The notes: a model not told the origin generated them from the letters alone. A stretch of DNA of 64,000 nt from DASRDS01 sp035570055 (GCA_035570055.1 DATMLM010000039.1:1-64000), one strand, 5' to 3'. Shown: positions 35,622-44,242, numbered from the stretch's first letter. Program-made: numbers and translations.

Positions 35622-37552
35622 CGGAACAGGACCATGAGCATGGCGATGGCATCGAGTGGACCGAGCTCGCGCGCATTGCGTTCGTAGCGCTCTCGGCCGC
35701 GGCGGTCTGGTTTCGGCTGTGGGAGCCCTTTTCGCGGGTCAGCGTTATAGGACTCCTCGGGGTGCTGGTCGGCGGCTACCCGATTTTCCATGAAGCGTGG
35801 GAGAACATCCGCGAGCGGCGGATGACAATGGAGTTGTCGATGACGATCGCGCTGGTCGCGGCGTTGCTCATCGGCCAGTTCTTCACGGCGCTCGTCATTA
35901 CCGTCTTCGTGTTGATCGCGGAAGTGCTCGAAGGGCTTACCGTGGGGCGCGGGCGGAAGGCAATCCATGATCTGCTCGATTTTCTGCCGCAGACCGCGAC
36001 CGTGCGCCGCACCGGGGGTCCGCGAGAGATTCCCGCGAGCGAGCTGCGGGTCGGTGACATCGTTCTCGTCGCGCCTGGCGCGCGGATCCCGGTCGATGGC
36101 CGAGTCTCGAGCGGCCATTCGTACGTCGATCAGGCGACGATTACCGGCGAGTCCGTGCCGGTCGAGAAGTCCACGGGTGCGGCAGTCTACGCCGGCACCG
36201 TCAATCAGTCGGGTGCGTTGGATGTGTCCGCGGAACGGCTGGGCCGGGACACGAGCTTCGGCAAGATCGTGGAGGCGGTCGAGCGCGCCGAGCGCTCGCG
36301 GGCGCCGGTGCAGAAGACCGCCGATCGGTACGCCGGCTACCTCGTGTACTTCGCGCTGGGCTGTGCTGTCCTGACATACGTGATCACGCGCAACGTGACG
36401 TCGACGATCTCGGTAATCATCGTGGCGGGCGCTTGCGGGATAGCCGCTGGTACTCCCCTCGCGGTCTTGGGCGCGATCGGTCGCGCGGCCCGAGCAGGAG
36501 CGATCATCAAGGGTGGTCGGTATCTCGAGGCGTTGTGGGGTGTCGATACCGTGGCCTTCGACAAGACGGGCACGGTTACGGTCGGGACTCCGGAAGTGCG
36601 CAGAATTCGGCCCGAGGGCGTGACGGAGCGAGAGGTGCTCGAAGCGGCGGCGATCGCGGAACGACGGTCCGAGCATCCGTTGGGGAAGGCGATCGTAGCT
36701 CGTGCCGACGCCGCGGCGATCCCGGTGGTGGAGCCAGCAGGCTTTGAGTACACTCCCGGGCGCGGCGTCGATGCGACAACCGGTAGCGGGGACCACATCC
36801 TGGCCGGGACTGCGGCATTTCTGGCTGAACATGGAGTCAGCGTCCCGCCGACCGCCACGGTGTCGGGGCGAAATGGCCGGAGCGCGGTGTCATCGGTATT
36901 CATCGCTCGCGACGGCCGTATGCTCGGCTCGATCGACGTCGCCGATGCCGTGCGGCCCGAGGCGGCCGGAGCGGTGCGGGCGCTGCGGGGGATGGGACTT
37001 CGAACCGTGCTGCTGACAGGCGACGTCAGACCGGTCGCCGATGCCGTGGGCGAAGAGCTGCACGTCGACGAGATCGGCGCCGAGCTGCTGCCGGCCGATA
37101 AAGCCGCGATGGTGCATGGGCTGGTCGAGAGGGGCAAGCGCGTGGCAATGGTGGGCGACGGCGTGAATGACGCGCCAGCGCTGACCGAGGCGACAGTTGG
37201 TGTTGCCATGGGGTCGGGGACCGACGTCGCGCGTGAGAGCGCTGACGTGGTGCTGCTCGGATCGGACCTGGGTGCGTTCGTCGAGACGGTGCGCATCGCG
37301 CGCCGCTGTCAGGCGATCATCCGGTTCAACTTCATCGGCACACTGTCCGTCGACGCGGTGGGCGTGGCCCTCGCCGCGTTCGGGTATCTGAATCCCCTCC
37401 TCGCCGCGTTCATCCACGTCGCGTCCGAGCTCACGTTTATACTGAACTCCGCCCGACTCCTGCCGGCGATATCGCGCTCGACGTCATTCTCGGGGCGCGC
37501 AATGGCGCCGCCCGAAACCGATCTGCCTGTAGCGCGGCCAGGCCGGGCATAA
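35618..37552 (+). CDS. P1B-type metal-transporting ATPase with altered CPC motif
   Basis: A 644-residue inner-membrane cation ATPase. Family motifs: TGES (176-179), DKTGT (phospho-acceptor D315), SEHPLGKA, GDGVNDAPAL and the C-terminal NPLLAAFIHVASE and NSARLL helices. The metal-site motif in the sixth helix, usually CPC, SPC or TPC, is here G-A-C (271-273) before GIAAGTP; the helix-breaking Pro is missing. There is no N-terminal HMA domain, only a short acidic, His-containing tail (HEHGD). Coupled to an RcnR-type sensor, so Ni/Co or a related ion is likely; direction presumed outward. Confidence 0.9.
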   Translation: MTEQDHEHGDGIEWTELARIAFVALSAAAVWFRLWEPFSRVSVIGLLGVLVGGYPIFHEAWENIRERRMTMELSMTIALVAALLIGQFFTALVITVFVLIAEVLEGLTVGRGRKAIHDLLDFLPQTATVRRTGGPREIPASELRVGDIVLVAPGARIPVDGRVSSGHSYVDQATITGESVPVEKSTGAAVYAGTVNQSGALDVSAERLGRDTSFGKIVEAVERAERSRAPVQKTADRYAGYLVYFALGCAVLTYVITRNVTSTISVIIVAGACGIAAGTPLAVLGAIGRAARAGAIIKGGRYLEALWGVDTVAFDKTGTVTVGTPEVRRIRPEGVTEREVLEAAAIAERRSEHPLGKAIVARADAAAIPVVEPAGFEYTPGRGVDATTGSGDHILAGTAAFLAEHGVSVPPTATVSGRNGRSAVSSVFIARDGRMLGSIDVADAVRPEAAGAVRALRGMGLRTVLLTGDVRPVADAVGEELHVDEIGAELLPADKAAMVHGLVERGKRVAMVGDGVNDAPALTEATVGVAMGSGTDVARESADVVLLGSDLGAFVETVRIARRCQAIIRFNFIGTLSVDAVGVALAAFGYLNPLLAAFIHVASELTFILNSARLLPAISRSTSFSGRAMAPPETDLPVARPGRA

Positions 37553-37648
37553 AGAAATCGTTAAATCCATATCGTGAGTGGATTTTGAATGTGGCCACGG
37601 CTTGGATCATGCGATTGGCCGCAGCACACCGGACTGGGACCGCGGGTG

Positions 37649-38014
37649 ATGATCCAGAGTGACGACCCCTTGCCTGAACACGAGAATAGACGGCGCGAGA
37701 GTGGCAGCAGTCTGCGAGCTCAGGTGGACACACTGCACGGCGCGTTGGTTCAGGCCCGGGAAGGTGGTGAGTACGACACCGCGCAACTCCGTGATGAGGT
37801 TGCGGCCGTCGCCACGGCAGCGCGAGACGAACACGTCCCGCCCGAGCGTCTGTTGGTTCTGCTCAAGCGCCTGACTCGAGATGATGCGCTGGACCGTGTC
37901 GGTGAATGGTGGCGGTGCGTGCTGGCCGACCGGTTCGTCCGATGGGGCATCGAGGCGTACTATGGATTGCCAAGCGACCACCAGGACAAACGGCGTGTGC
38001 GCCACCAATGCTAG
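37649..38014 (+). CDS. Hypothetical alpha-helical protein
   Basis: A 121-residue acidic/basic helical protein with no signal peptide, membrane segment or cysteine cluster; I do not recognise it. The middle (LRAQVDTLHGALVQAREGGEYDTAQLRDEVAAVATAARDE cut short here) predicts a coiled helix, and the end (WWRCVLADRFVRWGIEAYYG) is aromatic-rich. The ATG at 37649 is chosen; an upstream ATG at 37589 would add 20 unlikely residues. The N terminus is uncertain. It lies 96 bases after the ATPase. Confidence 0.55.
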   Translation: MIQSDDPLPEHENRRRESGSSLRAQVDTLHGALVQAREGGEYDTAQLRDEVAAVATAARDEHVPPERLLVLLKRLTRDDALDRVGEWWRCVLADRFVRWGIEAYYGLPSDHQDKRRVRHQC

Positions 38015-38017
38015 CTA

Positions 38018-39016
38018 TCAGTGATGCAGCAGCCCACCGTAGTCCAGCGTGAATGTTGCGATGCCGCTATTGCTCGTTCTGCCGAAGAGAGTCTGCACAC
38101 GGCTTGACGCCATGTCGCGCACGTAGGCGAGATCCAGACGACAGGGTGCGATGCGGATTGTGAGTCCGGCGGTCGGGGACGTCTCGTCGACACCAAACCG
38201 CACCGCGAGATGCTTCTCGGCCAACGTCTGCTCGAAACCAAGGTTTGGCTCGAGCTCGCTGGTGTGCGTCGCAGTCCGAGTGTTGCTCTTCCTGAGCCAC
38301 GTTCCACCCGCATCGAGCAGCGCCCCGGTCCAAGGGCTCGCCGACACACCGAGTCGGTACTCGTTGCTGCGAGCCGTCCCCTCGGTCGCGCCGGCACTGT
38401 CGCTCAGCCGATCGAGATCTCGGTTCAGCAATGCGCGGAATCCAATCAGGAGGATCGCGTTCGGTTGCCACGTCAAGCCGAACCCGCCCGATGGCCGCCA
38501 CCGCGTTTCAAAGTGCAGGCTGTCGGCGCCTCCCCTTGGGGCCGCATCGAACGCGGAGGTCTCGTAGGAGAGCAAGATACCGGCTGAGAGGCCCGCGGCG
38601 ATCGGCATAGCGATCTTCGAGAAGATCGCATGATCGGAGCCCGAACCCACGAGCGGCGTGGACTTCATATCGAACTGGACCTGGTTGGTTCCTTGAGCCA
38701 GGGCGACCACGTAGATCGCCAACCCGTGCCACAGCGGGGGTGACGTCAGGCCGACGGCCGCGAAATGGAACGCATTCCCGTTCCCGTATTGCGTGTCGCC
38801 AAAGTCGAGGAGCGCCGTTGAGGTGTCCTTCCAGACGAGCGCATAGTTGCCCCACGTGGCGCCGTCTCCGCCGAATCCGATGGAGCGAACCCCTTTCTTG
38901 ATCTGACCGGAGGAAAAGTCGCGCATCGAGATGTCGGGCGACTGTGACGCGAGTGAACTGGAAGCGGCTGCGCTGATCAAGAGCGCCGCCATAACCGATC
39001 GACACACTGAACTCAT
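38018..39016 (-). CDS. Predicted outer-membrane beta-barrel protein
   Basis: A 332-residue exported protein: signal peptide VMAALLISAAASSSLASQ, then alternating strands typical of small outer-membrane barrels (for example GFGLTWQPNAILLIGFRALL and IATFTLDYGGLLHH at the end). The early GGDGATWGNYALVWKDTS segment resembles the UPF0164/PorV-like group only loosely. Its ATG overlaps the stop of a 50-residue exported peptide gene by four bases, so the two are translationally coupled. Confidence 0.7.
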   Translation of the reverse strand: MSSVCRSVMAALLISAAASSSLASQSPDISMRDFSSGQIKKGVRSIGFGGDGATWGNYALVWKDTSTALLDFGDTQYGNGNAFHFAAVGLTSPPLWHGLAIYVVALAQGTNQVQFDMKSTPLVGSGSDHAIFSKIAMPIAAGLSAGILLSYETSAFDAAPRGGADSLHFETRWRPSGGFGLTWQPNAILLIGFRALLNRDLDRLSDSAGATEGTARSNEYRLGVSASPWTGALLDAGGTWLRKSNTRTATHTSELEPNLGFEQTLAEKHLAVRFGVDETSPTAGLTIRIAPCRLDLAYVRDMASSRVQTLFGRTSNSGIATFTLDYGGLLHH

Positions 39017-39165
39017 GACCCTTTGCTATTGGTCTTGTCCAACGCGGCGCGGGGCTCCAGTCGCCGGACCTCGTCGTCGCGCGAGAGCGGGTGTGATGGT
39101 GACGCCTGGGTTGGGGGTGGGAAACTGGCGATCGTCGCGACGAGCGCGAGAGAAAGGCAAAGCAT
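39013..39165 (-). CDS. Small exported protein upstream of outer-membrane barrel
   Basis: A 50-residue reading frame starting MLCLSLALVATIASFPPP, a clear signal-peptide-like start, with a charged tail (RDDEVRRLEPRAALDKTN). A GGAG Shine-Dalgarno lies six bases upstream, and its TGA overlaps the next gene's ATG (ATGA). Both support a real gene despite its length. Mature peptide would be about 30 residues; function unknown. Confidence 0.6.
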   Translation of the reverse strand: MLCLSLALVATIASFPPPTQASPSHPLSRDDEVRRLEPRAALDKTNSKGS

Positions 39166-39182
39166 GAGGGTCTCCGAAGCGT

Positions 39183-39199
39183 CCTTGCCCTGGGCAAGG
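39183..39199. promoter_or_regulatory. Inverted repeat in the chrB divergent promoter
   Basis: CCTTGCCC-T-GGGCAAGG is a perfect 8-1-8 inverted repeat between chrB and the leftward small-peptide/barrel operon. It resembles MerR-family operators in base content, but no such gene is nearby. Confidence 0.5.
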
Positions 39200-39203
39200 C
39201 AAT

Positions 39204-39221
39204 ATGATACAGTTGCATCAT
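39204..39221. promoter_or_regulatory. Candidate ChrB operator
   Basis: ATGATACA-GT-TGCATCAT is an 8-2-8 inverted repeat with one mismatch; its right end includes the first two bases of the chrB start codon. Position suits autoregulation by ChrB, which is known to control chr operons in other bacteria. Confidence 0.55.
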
Positions 39222-40287
39222 GCGATCTAGTTCACCTGCGATAAGCAAACGGCGAGAACACGGGACCGCAAGCTCGACCGCTCGCTGGGTGCTCTTGATC
39301 CACCAGATCCCACCGAAGCCGGACTACCTGCGGGTGAAGATCAGCCGCCGCCTCCAACGCATCGGAGCGGTGGCCATCAAGAACTCGGTCTATGTGCTCC
39401 CCGCCGGCGAGGCGACCCTCGAGGATTTCCAGTGGGTGCTGCGCGAGATCACGAGCGATGGTGGAGACGGGTCCGTCTGCCATGCCTCGTTTGTCGACGG
39501 GCTCACCGATGAAGAAGTCGAAACGCTGTTCCGCGCCGCGCGGTCACGCGACTACGAGGAGATCGCCGAATCCGCTCGCGCCGCGCTCAAGGCGTTGACG
39601 GTCGCCAAAGCGTCGGACGCTGATTTCCGCGCCAAGGCTCGCGGCGAGCTCGCACGGTTGCGGCGGCGGGTCGCGGACATCTCGGCCATCGACTTCTTCG
39701 GCTCGCCGGCACGTGCCCAGGTGGACGAGCTGCTCGAACGGCTCGAAGTCCGACTCCGCGCTGCCGCACCATCTGAGGCACCGGCCGTCACGCGGGCGCA
39801 TGGTTCGCAAGGACTCGTGGACCACCGAGAAGTGCGGGGTCGCACGTGGGTCACCCGCGAGGGAGTCTTCGTCGACCGCATCGCGAGTGCGTGGTTGATT
39901 CGGCGCATCGATCCCGGCGCGCGGTTCGCGTTCGTCTCCGCGGAGGGCTATATCCCGAAGCCGGGCGAGCTCCGCTTCGACATGTTCGAGGCCGAGTTCA
40001 CGCACGAGGGGGATCGGTGCACCTTCGAGACACTCGTGGCCCGATTCGGTCTCCAGGCAGACATTGCGCTCCGAGCCGTCGGGGAGATCGTCCACGATAT
40101 CGACGTCAAGGATGCCAAGTTCGCGCGCGCGGAAGCCGCTGGCGTGAAACGTCTGCTGGAAGGGATCGCGGCCGCGTACCCCTCGGACGACGATCGGTTG
40201 GAGCATGGGGCGTCGCTCTTCGACAGTCTGTACGCGGCGTTCCGTCCCGCCACACAAGCGCGTACGGGGCGGCGCCGGCGCTCATGA
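39220..40287 (+). CDS. chrB: Chromate resistance regulator ChrB
   Basis: A 355-residue two-part protein. The N-terminal part (about residues 20-190, STARWVLLIHQIPPKPDYLRV and AIKNSVYVLPAGE) is the ChrB N-terminal winged-helix-like domain. The C-terminal part (about 205-345, TREGVFVDRIASAWLIRRID and FDMFEAEFTHEGDRCTFETL) is the ChrB C-terminal domain. Characterised ChrB is a chromate-sensing regulator. No chrA transporter follows; instead there is a decayed second ChrB-C gene. Confidence 0.9.
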   Translation: MRSSSPAISKRREHGTASSTARWVLLIHQIPPKPDYLRVKISRRLQRIGAVAIKNSVYVLPAGEATLEDFQWVLREITSDGGDGSVCHASFVDGLTDEEVETLFRAARSRDYEEIAESARAALKALTVAKASDADFRAKARGELARLRRRVADISAIDFFGSPARAQVDELLERLEVRLRAAAPSEAPAVTRAHGSQGLVDHREVRGRTWVTREGVFVDRIASAWLIRRIDPGARFAFVSAEGYIPKPGELRFDMFEAEFTHEGDRCTFETLVARFGLQADIALRAVGEIVHDIDVKDAKFARAEAAGVKRLLEGIAAAYPSDDDRLEHGASLFDSLYAAFRPATQARTGRRRRS

Positions 40288-40297
40288 GGCGACACGT

Positions 40298-40592
40298 GTG
40301 CAGTGGGTGACCCGACGCCACATCCGCGTGAATCGCGCGGCGACGGCGTGGTTCATCCGAGGCACTGGTCGCCGCCTATCGGCCGCGTGACCCGGCCCTG
40401 GCGGTCATGGCGCGGATCGTCCACGGAGCCGATTTCGCGGACGCCATCGACTGTACGCCGGAGTCGGCGGGATTGCGCGCGATCTCGCGAGGGTTCCCGC
40501 TGGTGGCTCACCACGACGATGACACCGTGGAGCGCGCCTCGTTTCTGTATGACGCGCTCTATGCGGCGCTGAGGGAGCAGCTCGTCCGATGA
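40298..40592 (+). pseudogene. Decayed ChrB C-terminal-domain protein
   Basis: The frame from the GTG at 40298 gives QWVTRRHIRVNRAATAWFIR, the start of a small ChrB-C-type chromate resistance protein, then stops at 40390. The family C-terminal part continues in another frame from about 40359 (EALVAAYRPRDPALAVMARI, then PESAGLRAISRGFPLVAHHD) to a stop at 40592. About 45-50 residues in between are absent. One frame-changing internal deletion explains this. Confidence 0.78.
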
Positions 40593-40914
40593 TCCCGACG
40601 ACGGTGCGCGCCGTACGGTGGTCGCGAATCTCGACGGATTCGAGCGCCTGCACGGCGTGATCGCGGTACCCGAGATGGGCCGCGTCTACGCGTCGGTCAC
40701 CGGCCGGCGGCAGGTCGCGGTCGTTGATGCGAAGTCGCTCAGCGTCATCGCGCGATCGCCGAGACCCGCCCGCACCGTAGCCTCCTCGATGCGTGTGCGA
40801 CTGCCAACCTCGCATCGAGCCGCTCGACGCGGCACTTCGACAGTTCGTCGCGCAATATCGGCTGTTCGCCGCAAACAGTCTGCGGCACGTCGTCCGGGCC
40901 GCTACCTTAATCCT
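40593..40914 (+). pseudogene. Beta-propeller (YncE-like) gene fragment and non-coding remnant
   Basis: About 40597-40764 encodes RRTVVANLDGFERLHGVIAV and GRVYASVTGRRQVAVVDAKS, two propeller-blade strands typical of YncE/cytochrome-D1-like proteins, with neither a start nor an end. From about 40765 to 40914 I see no supported gene. Together with the ChrB-C remnant this looks like a deletion scar of a former chromate cluster. Confidence 0.5.
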
Positions 40915-41250
40915 ATGTGGCTGCGCCGGTACCGCTCGATTGGGGGTGTGCTCGCGAGCCTCATGCTGGCAATCGTCCTTGCCGTTCAGAGCGGCATCGT
41001 GTGCCCGGACCGGACGCACCATCACGGCGACGCCATGGCGATGCACCATCATACGCCACGAGCACCCGTCGAAGCGGCGCATATCCCGCTCTGCTGCTGG
41101 GCGCTGGCCAACTGTACGTCCCCGGCTGCGCCGGCCGCCCGCACCTCAGCGGACGCTGTTGCATTGCGCACGCGAGACACGCCGGCCTTCGCGGTCGTGA
41201 CGCCGCGCCCGCTCGCGTTCGCACCAGAAACACCACCTCCGAGAGTCTAG
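40915..41250 (+). CDS. Exported His/Cys-rich small protein
   Basis: A 111-residue protein with a membrane/signal segment (IGGVLASLMLAIVLAVQSGIV) followed by a likely metal-binding stretch (CPDRTHHHGDAMAMHHH) and CCWALANC. The tail is Pro/Ala-rich. The ATG at 40915 is chosen because the signal segment follows. It lies 87 bases before a His/Met-rich outer-membrane protein, so copper or another soft metal is a reasonable guess. Family not recognised. Confidence 0.6.
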   Translation: MWLRRYRSIGGVLASLMLAIVLAVQSGIVCPDRTHHHGDAMAMHHHTPRAPVEAAHIPLCCWALANCTSPAAPAARTSADAVALRTRDTPAFAVVTPRPLAFAPETPPPRV

Positions 41251-41337
41251 TACCCACCCCTCGTGGCCCATCCGCCTCGGCACAACGGCCGGGGTGGCGC
41301 GTGGCCATTTCAGGCGTGACTCGGAGACATCCGCTCA

Positions 41338-42627
41338 ATGCGATGGTTTTTATACGCGCTGTTCGTTGCCGCGCCGCTCGCGGCGCAGGATACGACGTCG
41401 GCGCACCACATGATGATGATGATGCAACCGGGCCCGCTTGGGCTCCCGATGAACCGCATGGGATCGGGAACCTCGTGGCTCCCGGACGAGACGCCGATGC
41501 ACGCCGAGCACGTGATGGCCGGCGGCTGGCAGTTCATGCTGCACTACATGGCGTTCGCGACCTATGACCACCAGGAAAGCACCCGCAACGTCGACGGCAC
41601 AACCCAATTCAACGGGATCGATTGGTTCATGGGCATGGCGCAGCACGACGTGGGCGCCGGCCGTCTCAACTTGCGCGCGATGCTCAGCACCGATCCGTTC
41701 ACGGTGGGGAAAGCGGGATATCCACTGCTCTTACAGACCGGCGAGTCGTATCGAGGCGAGCCGCTGCACGACCGGCAGCATCCGCACGATCTGTTCATGG
41801 AGCTGGCCGCGGTGTACGACGTGCCGGTGACGTCCGACTTGGGGCTGGAGCTCTACGCCGCGCCGGCGGGCGAGCCCGCGCTTGGCCCGGTCGCCTATCC
41901 GCATCGCCCATCGGCCGCGGGAGATCCGTACGCGCCGCTGGGGCATCACTGGCAGGATGCCACGCATATCTCGTTCGGCGTGATCACGGCGGGCGTGTTC
42001 ACGCGCGGGATCAAGCTCGAGGGGTCGATCTTCAACGGTCGCGAACCGGACGAGACGCGCACGAATTTCGACTTTCGAACGCTCGACTCGTACTCGGGAC
42101 GGGTCACAGTCAACCCGGCTCCGGCGTGGAGTGTGAGCGCGTCGTACGGCTACCTCAAGAGTCCCGAGCAACTGACGCCGAACATCGCGCAGCACCGGAT
42201 GGGCGCATCAGCATTGTTCGACCAGCCGTTCAACGGCAAGGGCGAGTGGTCGACGGCGCTCGTGTACGGCGCGAACCTCTATTCCGACAGCCCGCAGATC
42301 TCGAACAGCGTCGATCTCGAGACGACACTCGACATCGACGGCACCAATAGCGTGTTCGAGCGCGTGGAGTACGTGAACAAGGATGCGTACGATCTATCGC
42401 TCGGCGCGGCGCCGCCGGCGGACCGGTTCGACGTGGGGTCGGAGACGATTGGGTATACTCGCGAGCTCATGCACGCGGCCGGTATCGCTATCGGGTTGGG
42501 GGGCGTGGTGACGGTCGATGTGATCCCAGCCAGCCTTCGACCCTATTACGGCACCCGCACGCCGTACGGGTTCGGGGTGTTCCTGCGATTCCGTCCAGCC
42601 GATCGCCATTCGCTGATGCACATGTAA
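41338..42627 (+). CDS. His/Met-rich outer-membrane protein, probable metal-related
   Basis: A 429-residue exported protein. Signal peptide FLYALFVAAPLAAQ, then a Met/His run (HHMMMMM), many His/Met residues in the first 170 positions (MHAEHVMAGGWQFMLHYM, LHDRQHPHDLFMEL) and barrel-like strands ending GFGVFLRFRPADRHSLMHM. Similar proteins occur near copper-resistance genes, from general memory of the family. GGAG lies 10 bases before the ATG. It probably binds or conducts copper at the outer membrane; not certain. Confidence 0.7.
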   Translation: MRWFLYALFVAAPLAAQDTTSAHHMMMMMQPGPLGLPMNRMGSGTSWLPDETPMHAEHVMAGGWQFMLHYMAFATYDHQESTRNVDGTTQFNGIDWFMGMAQHDVGAGRLNLRAMLSTDPFTVGKAGYPLLLQTGESYRGEPLHDRQHPHDLFMELAAVYDVPVTSDLGLELYAAPAGEPALGPVAYPHRPSAAGDPYAPLGHHWQDATHISFGVITAGVFTRGIKLEGSIFNGREPDETRTNFDFRTLDSYSGRVTVNPAPAWSVSASYGYLKSPEQLTPNIAQHRMGASALFDQPFNGKGEWSTALVYGANLYSDSPQISNSVDLETTLDIDGTNSVFERVEYVNKDAYDLSLGAAPPADRFDVGSETIGYTRELMHAAGIAIGLGGVVTVDVIPASLRPYYGTRTPYGFGVFLRFRPADRHSLMHM

Positions 42628-42669
42628 GAGTTGCGAACGCCACGAAAGGATGCGAACGTAGATGGCACC

Positions 42670-42912
42670 ATGGCCAACGAATCACGCAGGCTTAGACCCG
42701 ACATGAGCATCGCGGAGCTCGACGACCGCATCGCGAGCGTGACGGATGACCTCCGCGAGTTATCCGAGCAAGCGGCCGCGTACTCCGGCGCGGCCGACGA
42801 AGAGCTGGCATCTGACCGCATCGCCGAGCGCGAAGCCGAGCTCGAGCGCCTAACCAAACAACGCGATGAGCTTGCCCGCATTTCCACACGCCGCGCTGAC
42901 CCGCTCGCCTGA
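42670..42912 (+). CDS. Small coiled-coil protein
   Basis: An 80-residue highly charged protein predicted to form a helical hairpin (SIAELDDRIASVTDDLRELS and DRIAEREAELERLTKQRDEL). No signal peptide. It overlaps the crotonase gene by 47 bases, so the two are probably co-transcribed. The start could also be the ATG at 42703. Function unknown. Confidence 0.55.
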   Translation: MANESRRLRPDMSIAELDDRIASVTDDLRELSEQAAAYSGAADEELASDRIAEREAELERLTKQRDELARISTRRADPLA

Positions 42913-43618
42913 GGGCGTCCTCGAGGTCGTCCTCCACACGGATGGCGGCACGCTCCTGTTCAATGGCCACGTCCATGAAGAGCTCGTCGAGCTTTTTCAT
43001 AGCATTGGCCAGGACGCGGACAATCGTGTCGTCATTCTCACCGGCGCGGGCGAGGCGTTCATCGATCGTATCGATGCCGATGGCTTCGACTTCTTCACGC
43101 CGCGCGGTTTCGACAAGATCTACCGCGAGGGCAAGAAAATCCTCGCCAATCTCATCGATATTCCCGTACCGGTGATCGCCGCGCTCAACGGCCCGACCAC
43201 GGTCCACTCGGAGTACGCGCTGCTCTGCGACATCGTGATCGCGACACCCGATACGATCTTCCAGGACAAGCCGCATTTCGCGTTCGGCATCGTACCGGGT
43301 GATGGCATCCATTCCCTGTGGCCGGAAGTCATCGGCTCGATCCGCGGCCGGACCTTCGTGCTCACGCAGCAGGTCATCGGGGCCGAGGAGGCCAAGACCC
43401 TGGGCGTGATCAGCGAGATCGTCCCCCGGGAGCGGCTCTTGCCTCGCGCTCGCGAGATCGCCGGACGCATCGCGAAGCTCCCGCCGCTCACCATCAGTTA
43501 CACCCGCGTCGCTTTGACGCAGAAGCTGCGTCGCATTGTCGACGAGAGCGTCGGCTATGGCCTGGCGCTCGAAGGCATCTCGGCCGCCGACGTCGCGAGA
43601 ACGAATCAGTCGAGGTGA
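42866..43618 (+). CDS. Crotonase-family hydrolase resembling 6-oxocamphor hydrolase
   Basis: A 250-residue enoyl-CoA hydratase/isomerase superfamily enzyme. The block FQDKPHFAFGIVPGDG and SIRGRTFVLTQ matches the 6-oxocamphor hydrolase pattern, with counterparts of its catalytic H145 and D154 (PHF...PGDG), H45 (GHVHEEL) and E244 (ALEGISAAD). That enzyme cleaves cyclic beta-diketones without CoA. The usual CoA-binding crotonase oxyanion motifs are not obvious. Substrate here unknown. Its 3' end overlaps the convergent NarL gene by 13 bases. Confidence 0.85.
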   Translation: MSLPAFPHAALTRSPEGVLEVVLHTDGGTLLFNGHVHEELVELFHSIGQDADNRVVILTGAGEAFIDRIDADGFDFFTPRGFDKIYREGKKILANLIDIPVPVIAALNGPTTVHSEYALLCDIVIATPDTIFQDKPHFAFGIVPGDGIHSLWPEVIGSIRGRTFVLTQQVIGAEEAKTLGVISEIVPRERLLPRAREIAGRIAKLPPLTISYTRVALTQKLRRIVDESVGYGLALEGISAADVARTNQSR

Positions 43619-44235
43619 ATGATCCCGCGCTGGAGCGCGACGGTGACGGCCTCAGTGCGGTCCGCGGCGCCGAGTTTCGCGAAGACGCTCTTGAGGTGAA
43701 TCTTCACGGTCTCGTCCGTGCGCCCGATCGCCCGCGCGATGTCCTTGTTGCTGAACCCGCGCGCGACATACTCCAATATCTCGCGTTCCCGTTCGGTCAG
43801 CTCGACGCGTGGCGTGTACTCGGCGAGCCGGCCAGCGACGACGGGCGGGATCACTCGCTGGCCACGGTACACGGCGCGGATCGCATCGATGACGGCGGTC
43901 GGCAGCATCTCCTTGAGCAGATAGCCGACGGCGCCCGCCGCGAGCGCCCGGTGGATGTCGGTGTCGCCCTCATAGGTCGTGAGCGCGACGATGCGCGCGT
44001 CCGGAAACTCCGAGCGGATCGCCTTGATCGCGCCGACGCCATCCAGCACGGGCATCCGGAGATCCATCAGCGTCACGTCCGGCCGCTGCGCCCGGAACAG
44101 GGCCACCGCTTGCGCCCCGTCTCCGGCCTCGCCGACGAACTGCAGGTCGGACTCCTCTCCGATCACGGCGGCGAGGCCAGCGCGGACGATCGGGTGATCG
44201 TCCGCGGTCATGACACGAATGGTGTGAGCGCTCAT
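43606..44235 (-). CDS. NarL/LuxR-type response regulator
   Basis: A 209-residue regulator: receiver at about 5-125 (ADDHP, phospho-acceptor D58 in LMDLRMPVLDG, K in YLLKEML) and LuxR-type helix-turn-helix at about 143-205 (LTEREREILEYVARGFSNKDIARAIG). It is of the class that pairs with HisKA_3 kinases, such as the one at 46776. Its promoter has the shared YTCCCC-N4-GGGGAG repeat and a TAGACT -10 whose predicted RNA start (about 44236) is at the ATG, so the message may be leaderless. Confidence 0.92.
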   Translation of the reverse strand: MSAHTIRVMTADDHPIVRAGLAAVIGEESDLQFVGEAGDGAQAVALFRAQRPDVTLMDLRMPVLDGVGAIKAIRSEFPDARIVALTTYEGDTDIHRALAAGAVGYLLKEMLPTAVIDAIRAVYRGQRVIPPVVAGRLAEYTPRVELTEREREILEYVARGFSNKDIARAIGRTDETVKIHLKSVFAKLGAADRTEAVTVALQRGIIHLD

Positions 44236-44242
44236 GGGATGT

